Part shown: positions 33,141 to 44,328 of the stretch, one piece after another
How positions within the stretch are numbered: position 1 is the stretch's first letter
Layout: each line of letters opens with the position of its first letter
NCBI RefSeq assembly: GCF_963855985.1
Contig: NC_087110.1
Coordinates: 5,075,001-5,139,000 of the forward strand
DNA length: 64,000 bases
Reading direction: 5' to 3'
Source: Ostrinia nubilalis
Lineage: Eukaryota > Arthropoda > Insecta > Lepidoptera > Crambidae
Position numbers and translations under genes: made by a program
Notes under the pieces: model-generated
Database searches by the model: none
The model's input: the letters and a program-made list of their open reading frames with translations, nothing else
Told to the model about the DNA's origin: nothing

Positions 33141-33929
33141 GAAAAAAAAAATAGTGTTATTAGCCTACTCTCGTTCTCGTACTAAATGGAAAAAAAATAT
33201 ATTTTTGTAATGCCGTTATTAAAACACCTACTTAAAAAAAATTACCACTTTCAACCATGACAACACATAATTATGGTGTCTCAAAAAGACAGGTATCACG
33301 TTTTTAGGATTATCCTACCTAGACTAGAAAAGAATGCGTTAAAAATATAACATGCCAATTTCTACATGACTTCGTCACGATCTCGAATGCAAACATCATT
33401 CGCACATTCGCTGAGTGACAAAATGGCCGAAAATGAATTCAACGGCGACCAATCGGTTAATTGCTCGCGTCAATCATTGCGATTTAAATAAAAACGTGAG
33501 CGGAAACAATTGAATGAGGTGAGCCATGTTAATGGGGGTGAATGGGTTAAGGGGCTTTTTATGGCAGATGAGCCATTTATGGCGGTAAGTAGCTGTGTGT
33601 GAGGCAGTTACATCAAATTTAGCGATTTAAAATAGTACAAGTAATTAGTAACTTAAGTGACAATAGCCCAAAGGTGAAGATATCGGACTGTAGCCTTATT
33701 CACAACAAAACACTGAGATGCGATCCTATCGAGTAATCGTTCTATCAAAATGGCTCTTGTGAACACGGATTTAGAACTGTTTTTCAATGGGACAACGTAA
33801 TAAAACTTCAATGACAACAAATCGCTGAGTTGCGATCCTATCGAAGCTTTTGCTTAGCACGAGGGGTTAACGGGACCTTAAAACGTATTTTATTTGCCTG
33901 TTTTTCCATGGAATGAAGTACTTTTGATA
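33141..33929. other. Intergenic stretch with a small internal direct repeat
   Basis: TGAG.TGCGATCCTATCGA occurs twice (about 33715 and 33823). No frame or element boundary found. Confidence 0.45.
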
Positions 33930-34274
33930 CCTCTGTGGTTTAGAGGTAAAACCACCCGTTTCTTCAGACTCAGACCTTCCGGGTTAGTAGGATTTCATTT
34001 GAGTCCGTATACCACTAATATACCTAAGTTCTTCGTCATAACAACAATGTTAACAGCGTTATTGTGTGATAACATAGCCAGTTCCTTTAATGTGTGATAA
34101 CTTAAACCATCTTACTTAGGTCTGTCGCCATAACAACAATGTTAACAGCATTGTTGTGTTCCGGCAGTTAGAGGTAAGATATCCAGTTCCTCCGTGGTTG
34201 AGGATTCCGGGTTTAGCTCGCTTCCATCTTCAGCCTGATCGGCCCTTTCCATCAGGTGAGATTCAGGTTGTCCC
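33930..34274 (+). mobile_element. SINE-1, near full length, diverged
   Basis: CTCTGTGGTTTAGAGGTAAAAC resembles the tRNA head of the 62.3-kb copy. The body (CCATAACAACAATGTTAACAGC, GTTAGAGGTAAGAT.TCCAGTTCC, CCATCAGGTGAGATTCAGG) follows. The CAACAATGTTAACAGC segment is duplicated (about 34045 and 34135), lengthening this copy. Confidence 0.7.
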
Positions 34275-34963
34275 ATACTAAAAAAAAGTAACGTACTTTG
34301 TATAAGATATATAATCATCGAAGCGTTCTTCCAAAATAATTGTTCCTTCTCCAAAAATAACGTCAGCATTACTCGGAACCAGGAAATCACCGTTCCAACG
34401 AAATTCAATACAGTATTCGGCTGAAGTTCATGCCACATCAATTACGGATGGGCGACTGTACACGACGCAATTTGTCGGGGCAGGGTTGATACATGGAACC
34501 GAAAAACCGAAATGTGTCGGCTGTCATCAATATTCGGCGAGATAAAGGTATTTTTTACTTTTAAACGTATAGAATTTTCAGGTTTTCGGTGTCTGATGTT
34601 TTGATGAAAATTGGCCGGAAAAATTTTCTGGTAAATTCAATACCTTGTGAACTATTTTTTAAAAACATTTCAGGCGTATTTTTAGTGTAAATACGTTAAT
34701 AGGTATGTGCTTCATTGGATTTATTAATTTCATATTTTACAGAGAAACACGTACTCAATTCAACCCATTATTATCGCAATTTTACACTGTTTATTGCAAA
34801 AAATAATAATTACGTGATACTTGCCAGGAAAAACTTTTAACTTCTGCAGCATTTACCATGACTAAAATATTGTACTTAATTCCTTCACAATCTTCGAAAA
34901 GTAACCATGATAGGTACAAGTTTATAAAATGCGACTGGATAAAAATCATAATGACCTGTGTCG
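34275..34963. other. Intergenic stretch, nothing recognised
   Basis: No supportable feature. Confidence 0.4.
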
Positions 34964-34972
34964 TGTGTGTCG

Positions 34973-35151
34973 CGGCACACCGGAAAACGCAGCGTGAGAC
35001 GTTCACCCACAAGGTGGACCGACGACATCATAAAGGTAGCAGGAAGTCGCTGGACGCAGGCCGCTACCAACCGGGCAACATGGAAGGCATTGGGGGAGGC
35101 CTATGTTCAGCAGTGGACGTCCTATGGCTGAGATGATGATAATGATGATGA
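34973..35151 (+). mobile_element. RTE-A LINE, 5'-truncated insertion with target duplication
   Basis: ACCGGAAAACGCAGCGTGAG to GGCTGAGATGATGAT...GATGA, translating as HRKTQRETFTHKVDRRHHK. Flanked by a 9-bp direct repeat TGTGTGTCG (34964-34972 and 35152-35160). One of the cleanest copies. Confidence 0.92.
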
Positions 35152-35160
35152 TGTGTGTCG

Positions 35161-35309
35161 TGGAACGATGTGTAGTTTTGGGCGTCACGTGAAGTGACGT
35201 CACGATCTTTGGACCATAATATTTTTTTGCAAAAAAGCACTTTATGATAATGCCAAGCGGTAAGAAAGTGTGACTCATAAAATAATGGAGCATGGACAGT
35301 AGGTAAAGA
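35161..35309. other. Short intergenic stretch
   Basis: Nothing recognised. Confidence 0.4.
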
Positions 35310-35700
35310 TAGCCAGTTCGCCTGTGGTTGAGGATTCCAGGTGAAGCTTGCTTCTAACTCCGACTTGTTCATCAATCTCCATCAGGTGAGATCACAGATC
35401 ACAGAAACTAAAGGGAGATATGACGGCGGGGCCGGTGTCGCAGCAATATGCCCAAAAACAGAACACATTGCTGCAGACGTCATAATGTACCTAAACAGTT
35501 TACATTGTTTGCGTATTACTAAAGATTATTCGAACGTTGAGTTCTGATACCGCAGTGGCTAATGAGCACTATTCTGATTACTTTGTTTGTGTCAATTTCT
35601 AATGTGACACTGAGTTTCGAACTCAGCGCATTAGTTGGCATCTCTTTATATCTCTATGGGTGAGATGTAGAGCAAGAGCTCCTTGTTGTGGATAAAATAA
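35310..35700 (+). mobile_element. SINE-1 body, split by ~265 bp
   Basis: 35310-35393 matches the SINE-1 body (GATAGCCAGTTCGCCTGTGG to CATCAGGTGAGAT) and 35655-35700 its 3' end (GGTGAGAT..AGAGCAAGAGCTCCTTGTTGTGGATAAAA). GGTGAGAT is present at both break points, as a duplication from an insertion would leave. The inserted 35394-35654 is unidentified. Confidence 0.6.
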
Positions 35701-36107
35701 TGCCTTATTCTTTTCAAGAAAAGGTCGAACTAAGTTTGACCAGCCCTGTCACCCCGGAACGCCGATTCGTTAATCCCGCTCATTGTCATACAACGTACGA
35801 TAAATTTTATCGATATGGTAATTACGTTGCGACCGCTCAATAATGTCTGTTTCCATTTGTTTGATTGCAGCGAAATTTTACACGCACGTTAAATGCGGAT
35901 TTTATCGGGATGAAACGGACCATTAGTGTTTTGACCGTGATTCGCGGGTTTGAGGCCCGGGAGAGACAAACGTTTTTGTGTATTTTAACATAACATAAAT
36001 ACGAGCATAAAATTGTCCTAAAGCTGTATAAGTAATGGCTAACTCTATCATTACTCAATGCATGACTCGTATCTTCAGGTTTTTTGTCGGTACACGACTC
36101 TTTCTAA
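35701..36107. other. Intergenic stretch, nothing recognised
   Basis: No supportable feature. Confidence 0.4.
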
Positions 36108-36240
36108 TTTAACAGAGGCAAATGGAAAATTTGGCCTACATGTCCCACGCTGGCCAATCTAGTTGGAGACCTGATGTTCAAGTGTTGAAAAGGTCTCTTC
36201 ATTGCCATGGATTTACCCTGTCGTAAAAGATGACTAAACG
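36108..36240 (+). repeat. Dispersed repeat X copy
   Basis: TTTAACAGAGGCAAATGGAA, TTTGGCCTACATGTCCCACG, CTGATGTTCA and ATTTACCCTGTCGTAAAAGATG follow the repeat X order without the RTE insertion seen at 10.9 kb, showing the empty site. Confidence 0.75.
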
Positions 36241-36810
36241 AGGAACTTGCTACTCGATCACAAATACTTACGTAAAACTGTAATTTTATTGTTTTTTGCT
36301 GCGATTAAAGACAAAAAAAATATTGAGAATTTGAATTTAAAGCATTTCACAATCAAATGTAATCCAGCAGTGAAGTAGCCAAATCCCACTTTTCATTGTT
36401 TTAACTGCCATTCTAGTACCTATCTACCTACTGTAGGTAGGTCTTGGCCACCAACCCAACCAGCAAAATCTTATTTTTACAACCAAAACGAATTACGCAA
36501 TATTTGACGTGTATTTTCCTTATATTTCCCAATCGACCTAATATCATTATTATATTCTGTTACAAAAGGCACCTCTCAACACTGATATAGGTCTGACAGA
36601 CTGCCAATAAAACAGAAAAATCTATTACGATAACGCAAAAATAATCGGTAGAACACTGTGACGTAAATGCGTGCGGTAACGTGGACGTAATTTTGATATT
36701 AAATGGTAGAAAATAAGTATAAGCTATACACTGGCATTTTATGTGGTTCTAATGGGGACCACAAACGTGTATGGTTCCATCTACGAGTATAAAATGTAAT
36801 TGTAGCATTT
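36241..36810. other. Intergenic stretch, nothing recognised
   Basis: No supportable feature. Confidence 0.4.
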
Positions 36811-36823
36811 ATGGAAGAGGAAC

Positions 36824-36898
36824 GCGATGCGATGGGGAAGTCATTGGGGGAGGCCTATGTTCAGCAGTGGACGTCCTGTGGCTGAAATGATGATGATG
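36824..36898 (+). mobile_element. RTE-A LINE, minimal (75 bp) insertion with target duplication
   Basis: GCGATGCGATGGGGAAGTCA through TGGCTGAAATGATGATGATG, flanked by a 13-bp direct repeat ATGGAAGAGGAAC (36811-36823 and 36899-36911). The shortest convincingly bounded copy in the window. Confidence 0.92.
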
Positions 36899-37000
36899 AT
36901 GGAAGAGGAACTAGCTAGGATAGTAATTATTTACTTTTAGCAAGAAACCTTAATAGTGCAATGTTAGTTAATTAATAAAAAAAAACTGCGTTTAAAAAAA

Positions 37001-39484
37001 CGATCTCAAAAACTAAGCTGTTTAGTAATGCAGCGATTGATGAGGCCTTGGAAAAGTTTTACAAAATAATATACGAATGTTTTGACAATTACATCCCTTC
37101 GATAAAAGTAAATGGTCTCAAAAGCAAATATCCTCCCTGGTATAATATAGCTTTAATTAAAATCATACGCGAAAAGGGTAAGTAAAATTCATAAAAAATG
37201 GAAACGCTATGGGAACCCACGTGATTACGACACATTTGTTATGCTACGCAGCCGTGAACGCACAGTACAACGAGAATGCTATAATAGTTACTTAAAAGCC
37301 ACTGAAAACAATATTAGGATCAACCCGAAAGCTTTTTGGTCGTTTGTTAAATCCAGAAGAGGCGGCTCTCAGTATCCGAAGCAGTTCACTTACTTAGGAG
37401 ATACACTCGTGGATGGTTCCGACATTTGCAATGGCTTTAACGACTTTTTCCAAAAAATGTTTTCTAATGGCTCGTCGAATGATGTAGATCTAATAGATAG
37501 CGTTGAGCGGGACACCGTCACAGATGTGATAGCTACTACGAGCGTCTCACCAGACAAACTTAAAATCATGCTTCAAACTCTTGACGTGAGCAAGGGGGCT
37601 GGCTGTGATGGTGTTCCGCCGGTGTTTCTTCGTCGTTGCGCTGATGTTCTGTGCTATCCCGTATATTTACTGTTTCAATTATCATTATGCAGCGGGGTTT
37701 TTCCAACTATCTGGAAAAAAGCCCACATTGTTCCGATCCACAAAAAATCTTCAAAATTAGAAATTATTAATTATAGGCCCATCTCAATTTTAAATACACT
37801 AAGTAAACTCCTTGAAAGAATTGTATACAACAGTATTTACTCTACAGTTACAAGTGGTATATCACACCATCAGCATGGTTTCTTGAGGCGTAAATCTACC
37901 ACCTCAAATCTGGCTGAATTCTGCAGCTATGTGCTGAGCGGTATGGAGAGCGCCGGTCAGGTTGACGTGATCTACACCGATTTTGAAAACGCTTTCGATC
38001 GGGTGGATCACGTCATCCTACTCAGCAAACTATTCGAATTGGGAATCCGTGGGGATTTGCTCAGGTGGGTTAAATCTCACCTAACGAACAGGTCTCAAGC
38101 AGTTGTGGTGGGTGGTTTTAAGTCTGACTTTGTTCAGGTTCCATCCGGTGTACCGCAGGGTTCGCATCTTGGCCCTTTATTTTACTGTGCGTATGTGTAC
38201 GACATTAATAAGTGTTTTCAAAATTCCAATCACCTGCTTTACGCTGACGATAAAAAGGTTTTTACGAGGGTATCGTCAATTAATGACTGCATACAGATGC
38301 AAAGCGATTTGAATAGACTACAGGAATACTATAATGATAATAAAATCACAGTCAACATCAGCAAGTGCCAATGCATTAGCTTCAGCCGTAAAAAGGAAAC
38401 TTTGACATACCCATACAGCTTTAATGACATGATAATAGAGAGAACTTCCATTGTTAGAGACTTGGGCATTTATCTTGACTCAAAAATGTTGTTCAAACAG
38501 CACATAGATTACATAGTTAATAAAGCTTTCCGTAATCTGGGCTTCACAATGCGAATTTGTAAGGCGTTTAAAAACCCTCAAAGTTTGAAATCTGTATATT
38601 ACGCATACTGTCGTAGCATCTTGGAATACGCTAGTCCCATCTGGTCTCCTCAATACGCTAAATATAAAACTAGTCTTGAAAAAGTTCAGAAATTGTTCGT
38701 TAACCACCTAAACTTTAAGCAATCACGGCGTCGCGAGGGCTATGTAAAAGACTGTGGCCATTTCAATCTATTACCTCTTGAATCTCGACGCGACATTATT
38801 GACATGTGCCTACTGTACGACATTCTGCAAGGCAATCTAGACTCACCCAATCTTCTATCGATGATCAGCTTCTGTACACCTAAATTTCGGACTAGACACA
38901 CCCCGCTGTTGGCCATACCCAAGCATCGTACCAACTATGCCCAGAACAGTGTTATGACTCGTTTGCATAAAACATACAACTCTAAGTATAAACACATTGA
39001 TTTCTTTAATGTGAGTAAGAGTACACTGAAGAAGGAAATGAGACATATTATTCTACAAGTTAATGCGCCGGGTTCCTAGAAAACCTAATATACCTATCTA
39101 TGTGTTCTGACCACACGGTGCATCTTATACCTACCTAACTCAGTGATCACGTTATTGTGGGATATAAATATATATAAATAGGGACATTTAAGGTCTGCCT
39201 AATTAATATTTAATTGTTTTGATGTCTTAAGGGTTGTAATAATTTACCCAAATTTACTTATATTTAAATTTAATTACACTAAGATTGTATAACCTGAGCG
39301 CTGCATGTTCAATCATGATTATTATTTTTAGGCATGGTTGAGGATGCAGCGCTTATTGGTACTCATTACCTGATAAAATGTAATAATGTACGAACTAATT
39401 TAAACAGCTAGGAAACTCTTTAATTGGCTTAGATTTAATGCTCATCAAACTAACATGAATATTGTAAAACAGCTGTTGAGTTTC

Positions 39485-39515
<31 letters not shown>

Positions 39516-39516
39516 G
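37001..39516 (+). mobile_element. 5'-truncated non-LTR retrotransposon (LINE), 2.5 kb
   Basis: Begins inside the linker after the endonuclease domain and runs through the reverse transcriptase frame and a 3' UTR of about 430 bp to an (AAAT)n tail at 39485-39514. An imperfect 15-bp target duplication flanks it: CTGCGTTTAAAAAAA (36986-37000) and CTGCCTTCAAAAAAA (39517-39531), two mismatches. The endonuclease and ORF1 are missing. The 5' stub (37003-37182) reads KFYKIIYECFDNYIPS...YPPWYN in frame 1, then shifts to the frame of the main coding sequence. Confidence 0.92.
37241..39079 (+). CDS. Reverse transcriptase of a Jockey/CR1-type LINE (612 codons, partial)
   Basis: RNA-dependent DNA polymerase that would copy the element's own RNA at a nicked chromosomal site. 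Seen in the translation: a linker (residues 1-110), the RT entry motif DVSKGAGCDGVPP (about 115-127), INYRPISILNTLSKLLERIV (176-195), motif A VIYTDFENAFDRVDH (243-257), motif B SGVPQGSHLGPLFY (302-315), and the catalytic YADD (334-337). The C-terminal part (about 400-612) is the thumb-like tail usual for these LINEs. The ATG is internal: coding similarity continues upstream in this frame to about 37181 (SKIHKKWKRYGNPRDYDTFV), where one frameshift joins it to the 5' stub. FENAF replaces the more usual F.KAF in motif A. The frame is otherwise unbroken to its TAG, suggesting fairly recent insertion. Clade is not certain; Jockey, CR1 and Daphne-like groups are all possible. Confidence 0.93.
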   Translation: MLRSRERTVQRECYNSYLKATENNIRINPKAFWSFVKSRRGGSQYPKQFTYLGDTLVDGSDICNGFNDFFQKMFSNGSSNDVDLIDSVERDTVTDVIATTSVSPDKLKIMLQTLDVSKGAGCDGVPPVFLRRCADVLCYPVYLLFQLSLCSGVFPTIWKKAHIVPIHKKSSKLEIINYRPISILNTLSKLLERIVYNSIYSTVTSGISHHQHGFLRRKSTTSNLAEFCSYVLSGMESAGQVDVIYTDFENAFDRVDHVILLSKLFELGIRGDLLRWVKSHLTNRSQAVVVGGFKSDFVQVPSGVPQGSHLGPLFYCAYVYDINKCFQNSNHLLYADDKKVFTRVSSINDCIQMQSDLNRLQEYYNDNKITVNISKCQCISFSRKKETLTYPYSFNDMIIERTSIVRDLGIYLDSKMLFKQHIDYIVNKAFRNLGFTMRICKAFKNPQSLKSVYYAYCRSILEYASPIWSPQYAKYKTSLEKVQKLFVNHLNFKQSRRREGYVKDCGHFNLLPLESRRDIIDMCLLYDILQGNLDSPNLLSMISFCTPKFRTRHTPLLAIPKHRTNYAQNSVMTRLHKTYNSKYKHIDFFNVSKSTLKKEMRHIILQVNAPGS

Positions 39517-39531
39517 CTGCCTTCAAAAAAA

Positions 39532-40079
39532 GTCCACTAAAAAGTAAAAAAATAATTTCGTTATTTAGTTATTAGGACAATGACCATGATTGATATTCTC
39601 GGAGTCGCGGTCGGTGGCAAGTGTGCCAATCTCAAGAAATGTACTAAAATTGGCACCGACCCCCGTTCATAAATAAAAAAATACCAACCAAATTGTCAAT
39701 GTCAATATGTATCATTTAGTACCAAATAAATATTTTTTCTTTCTTTCTTTCAAATTGAGAACCTCCTCCTTTAGTTGAAGTCGGTTAAAAACCAACTCGC
39801 TCATAAATCAAATATATTGTTTCGGTGATACTTAGGTACATACTTTGGTTGGAAGTCATTGTACTGCAAACATATTTTTTGTTCAGATATGAAATTAATA
39901 CAAAAACTCATTAGGGCTTGTGCGGCCATTAGGCCGAAAAAGAAAACATCCAGAATATTGGCTAATTAAGCTTCTATCACCTATCTCAACTTATTAGCCT
40001 TCGCCTAGCGTATTGTAATTATTTTATCAGAAGAAGCAAACTAATACAGACATAATAACGTCCAAAAGTTAGGCCAGTT
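39532..40079. other. Intergenic stretch with a TTTC microsatellite
   Basis: (TTTC)n at about 39736-39749 after CCAAATAAATATTTTTTC suggests another LINE tail. Nothing else recognised. Confidence 0.4.
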
Positions 40080-40450
40080 CTAGACTGAGTTGTAAGTCGA
40101 GTCTTGGAGTCTTATTTATAGTACTTGAGATATTTTGAAAGACTCGAGTCTTATAATAAAAACTTAGAGCTCAAGTCCTTCAGAATTTGAATCTTTTGTA
40201 AAATACTCGAGTCCTACCAAAAAGAACTAATTCTGGGTTTTTAAAAGAACTTATGACATCATCACTGATTTATGATGGGTGGATTAAGGTACCGATTACC
40301 TATTATAATACACCAACTCAAATTCATGACTCAGTCTGGCTCAAAGAACTTAAAAGACTCGAAAATACTCGGACTCATGTGACTAACTAGTCCTAGTCTT
40401 CGAAATAGACTCAACTCTCGAATTGAAGACTAAAAGACTCGAGTTTCTTA
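40080..40450. repeat. Cluster of GACTCGAGTC-like motifs
   Basis: AGACTCGAGTC and variants (GACTCGA, TCGAGTC, CTCAAGTC, GACTCAA) recur in both orientations about fifteen times in 370 bp, a cryptically simple region. No element boundary found. Confidence 0.6.
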
Positions 40451-41009
40451 CAACTTGTCAAAAACTGATCTCAAAAAGTAAGGCCTCTAAGCTAAGCTCT
40501 AGGCTGAAGCCTAAAGTTTTCGCAATAACCATGTAAGGCTCTATACACACGTTATTTATTATTGTATCAAGTTTAAATTCCTCGCAGAAGCCAGTCTAAC
40601 TTCGTCCGCATTGCGACGACGAAACGAATAAAACGTTTACGTTTTGCGGGCGTGATTGTTAAATATTTTATGTTCTCCGGAGATTTAGACTGTGTCAAAG
40701 CGCATATTAACTCGCCTTTTTATATGCGGGTGTTTTGTTGATAGATATGTTTGATTAATAAATTGTGTTTTCGGTTTTGGCGGTTTTTTTAAGTTCTTAA
40801 AGTTCAATTGCAGGCTTAGTTACAATTTAAAGTTATTTTAGGCATTTTTAAGTGCAGTATTACACGTTATAGTGTAAAGCTACTTACTTAGGATCAGGGA
40901 CAATAATTTAGCCCAGTGTCAAGAAGATTAAAAATGTTTGGGCCATACAAACTTTCATTCTTCGTTTCATCTCTATTTTAACAGTGTAATCTAAGCTTAA
41001 GTATGTTTG
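40451..41009. other. Intergenic stretch, nothing recognised
   Basis: No supportable feature. Confidence 0.4.
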
Positions 41010-41090
41010 CCCTTTATCTGCCAAATGTTTGTCTCGAAGCTCTAAGACAAAACCAATTTAATTAGTCTAAATAAAGAAAGTTTTTTTTAA
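41010..41090 (+). mobile_element. LINE 3' UTR fragment
   Basis: CTGCCAAATGTTTGTCTCGAAGC and TAAATAAAGAAAGTTTTTTTT match the order of the 19.1-kb LINE 3' UTR in shortened form. Confidence 0.5.
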
Positions 41091-42550
41091 CCTCAATCGT
41101 ATTGAGCCTTAATTATACAAAGCTTAATATTAACACTACATGTAATTCTAAAACATCTAAGCTCCACAGACATAAAACTCGTTAGTTCCACCTGGAAATC
41201 CCGGAGTCATACCGGATCAATACCAGGTCTTACTCACCGGATTTTACGGCGGAAATTCACACTTGGTATAGGGTTAATTTTTGTCTATTCAATGTACTGT
41301 AACTAGAAAGCTTTCTGCTGAAAGCTTTTAGACTCTGAAGCTTAAAATTTAGGTTCAAAATGCTTTGTATTTTTGTGGAAGTAATTTCTTCCTTTACTTC
41401 GGTTCTGCCATTATCAGGTATTTGTATTCTGTTGTGAAGTCTCATGGAAAACCCATACGGGTAATTTGATTTCTTTAATTAGTTAATTTTAAAAGTGCAA
41501 TCTTCTGTACTGTATAGATAGGTATACATACAATTGCTATTAACAAAAGATAGGAAAATGCATGAGAAAAGTGTTTTTAATATCTAGTGTAACATACCAG
41601 TAAATTGATATTTTTGGATAATTATTATCTGTAAAAGTCAAGGTTCAAGAAAGCTAGTTATTTTGTCAGAAAACTGACGAAAAGGGTTTTTGAATATAGA
41701 CCGCGATCTCGGTAGGCAGGACTTCAGTAAGATGACCGATGGCGGTTACATTAAAAAACATAACACGTGCAGGCGCAATCGGACAAGAATCGGGATATCC
41801 GGGATCCAAACGTACCAACATGATGCAATGAACATTTATGACTATGACTATGACTATCCTATTTTGTGACGTTACTTGACGTTCCTTACGTCTAGCAGTG
41901 GACTGCCATAGCTGAATGGTAATGATGATTTTCCTGAATATAATATTTAACTTACGTTTAAAAGAGCTTCATAGGACCCTTTCAAAATGTCTCAAAAAGT
42001 CTTCCTAAGTCTTCCTTCTTTTACTACACAGTTAAACTACTTACCTTTGCTGCTCTTTATTGAAAATCCAGTTTGTATCTATACAGAAGCAGCCTCTATA
42101 CAGCAGTCACATTACGTACGAACTCGTTAAGCAATTACTTAGTGATGTATTGAAATTCCATCGATATTTTAAACTAAGTTTACGCTTCAGCCAAGTCGGG
42201 AGGATAAGGCATCGTACACATTTGATACCTTTCGTATAATTATTATGACAAGTATAAAAAGAAGGCATAAACTGAACATCGTAGTGGAACAGCATGTTTA
42301 TGCCGATAATTTAAAATAATCAAGTACTTAGCTTTCAACCTGTCAATAATCTAAATTGTAAAAATTGTCCCATCTTCAATCAAACAATACAGACACAGAG
42401 AAGTCTTCCGTTTAGAAATTATTTATAGATATTTTTCTCATTATCCTAAACTAGAGCCTTTCCAAGGCAAAAGCCTAGTTTTAGAATCGTGCTGATGACT
42501 ATCGATACTGACAGTTGAAATGTACAACGAAACTGGAATCAAAACATTTT
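41091..42550. other. Intergenic stretch, nothing recognised
   Basis: A partial RTE-A-like end (CTAGCAGTGGACTGCCATAGC...AATGATGAT) may lie at about 41890-41930. Otherwise AT-rich with no supportable feature. Confidence 0.4.
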
Positions 42551-43205
42551 GTAAATAATCAAAATTTTTGTCCATTATTTATTTATTTTAGAAGACTGCT
42601 TGAAGGCTTACAGAAAATCCAACGCGCCAACAAGTATACCGAATTGGCAGTGTGTATAACCCCTTACTCGCCTGCCGAATGAGTCTTGTCAAGCTCTGGC
42701 ATAGGTATTTAACGCTTGTGTTATTTTCAATAGTACGTATGGAAAGAATCAAAAGAAATATTGTGGTAATAATTTATGAAACTCAATCAAAATTGTGTGC
42801 CTCATAAGAAGGCTCAAGGTCACCCAAAGGGCGATGGAGCGGGCTATGCTCGGAGTTTTCCTGCGTGATCGAATCAGAAATGAGGAGATCCACAGGAGAA
42901 CCAAAGTGACCGACATAGCCCGCAGAATTGTTAAAATCAAGTGGCAGTGGGCAGGGCACATAGCTCGTAGAGACGATGGCCGTTGGGACAGAAAAGTTCT
43001 TGAGTGGCGACCACGGCTGGAAGACGTAGCGTGGGCAGGCCTCCGACTAGGAGAGTCGCGAGAAGAGCCTGAAGAAACGAACGAACGAATTAAAATTGTA
43101 AATAATTAAAATTTTAGTCCATTATATCAAGTCATGTTGTGTGTACTACCCTTTATTCGCCTGCCGAATGAGTCTTGCCAAGCTCTGGCATATTTAGCGG
43201 TTGTG
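42551..43205. repeat. Diverged direct repeat flanking an RTE-B fragment
   Basis: TTGTAAATAAT.AAAATTTT near 42551 recurs near 43096, and CGCCTGCCGAATGAGTCTTG..AAGCTCTGGCATA at 42669 recurs at 43155. The offsets (about 545 and 486 bp) differ because one copy has an indel of about 59 bp. The RTE-B piece lies between the two copies. Confidence 0.75.
42795..43095 (+). pseudogene. RTE-B LINE reverse transcriptase C-terminus
   Basis: Open for 104 codons: RRLKVTQRAMERAMLGVFLR, then TDIARRIVKIKWQWAGHIAR and KVLEWRPRLEDVAWAGL. This is the conserved RTE C-terminal block (QRAMER, KWQW.GHIAR, WRPR). It lacks the catalytic domain, so it is a fragment. After AGLRLGESRE the copy is deleted and jumps to the GAACGAACGAA tail (about 43078-43090). 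The apparent start is a GTG and not biological. Confidence 0.92.
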
Positions 43206-43561
43206 TGTAAAGGAATTAACTGCGATCGCTGTGCTGGAGCGAATTTCATTGGTAATTCGCGTTTTGGCTATAATAGAGTTCTGGGTTCCACTACGAAACT
43301 ATTAATAGTTATATCGTTAATGTATAGCGAGCATTATTTACTTGCAGTTGCAAATATATAGAGGAAATGTTGGAAGCATAAATAAATACACAAAATCATG
43401 TAGACCATGCTCATTAATATCAAAGCCCGTTTGTATCTAAAGTAATAAATACTAATTTAATTACACATACTCCACGTTCTCTGTGTGTTATAAATAAATT
43501 AAAGTTTTAAAAGTTGAAGAATGTTTGGCCTTACTGCCTAGCTTGATAAAAAAAAGACTGA
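43206..43561. other. Intergenic stretch, nothing recognised
   Basis: No supportable feature. Confidence 0.4.
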
Positions 43562-43625
43562 CTGTCACTTAAAAATTAGGATTGGGCATGAGTTTCTTGC
43601 GCTGCTTCTTTTCAGCACTTAGACT
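43562..43625 (+). mobile_element. LINE 3' UTR fragment
   Basis: CACTTAAAAATTAGGATTGG, GCATGAGTTTCTTGCGCTGC, TTCTTTTCAGCACTT; related to the minus-strand copy and hairpin at 16085-16229. Confidence 0.6.
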
Positions 43626-43754
43626 TTTTTCCCCAAGATAGAGACTTAAAATCATAATAAATTACAACGCTATTATATTTTTCATTAGAATAGCATACTT
43701 ACTGCGTCTTAATTTTGAAAAAAAAAGAAGATTTGTGAACCTAAGAAAATATAG

Positions 43755-43829
43755 AAGTTTTTTGGAAGAGCATTGGGAGAGGCCCATGTTCAGCAGTGGA
43801 CGTCCTGTGGCTGAAATGATGATGATGAT
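43755..43829 (+). mobile_element. RTE-A LINE tail, very short
   Basis: GGAAGAGCATTGGGAGAGGCC to GGCTGAAATGATGATGATGAT, about 75 bp. Target duplication not identified. Confidence 0.85.
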
Positions 43830-44276
43830 TAAATAAACGCGTGTGGGGTCGTTAGAAATTCTTTTAATAAATCTTCTTGGAGTCATCATTTTAAAAGTCA
43901 AGCATTATTAACTAAAACCAAGTCTGAATTTAAATAAAATTTCAACGTAAATCGAGTATTTGTACCAGAGCTTCCGCTGCATTTGGATGCTTTATCCAAT
44001 TTAAGTTCAGAGGATCCTCAATGCTTGTCGAAGTTGTTCGCGTAATTGGCCTTATTTATGCTAGAATTCAGAATTGAAAGGTTTTATAGAATAAATTGTT
44101 GATTATTTTGAATCTCGAATTCAATTGTTTATCGCTTGAGTAAGGTAATCAGGCATTGTTAAAAACCATGTTGAGAAGAGGTATCTAAGAGGAGCATAGG
44201 AGATTAAACAAATGTTTAATCTTAATCTTAAGTACATACATTTCTTAAAGCTACAGAACATCAAGTTTCGTCGATC
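43830..44276. other. Intergenic stretch, nothing recognised
   Basis: No supportable feature. Confidence 0.4.
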
Positions 44277-44328
44277 GTCGTCGTTTCAGCGAAACGACGT
44301 CCACTACTGGACAAAGGCCTACCCCAAG

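Noticed and set aside
35064..35375. Histidine-rich protein frames (runs of H residues) here and at 7662, 61764 and similar sites
   Set aside because: The histidine runs are translations of the (ATC)n complement of RTE-A GATGAT tails.
38103..39046. Several smaller frames on both strands within the LINE coding region
   Set aside because: They are shadows of the 612-codon RT frame in other phases.
37003..39079. Host gene encoding a reverse transcriptase-like protein
   Set aside because: The 3' AAAT tail, flanking imperfect duplication and 5' truncation show a LINE insertion.
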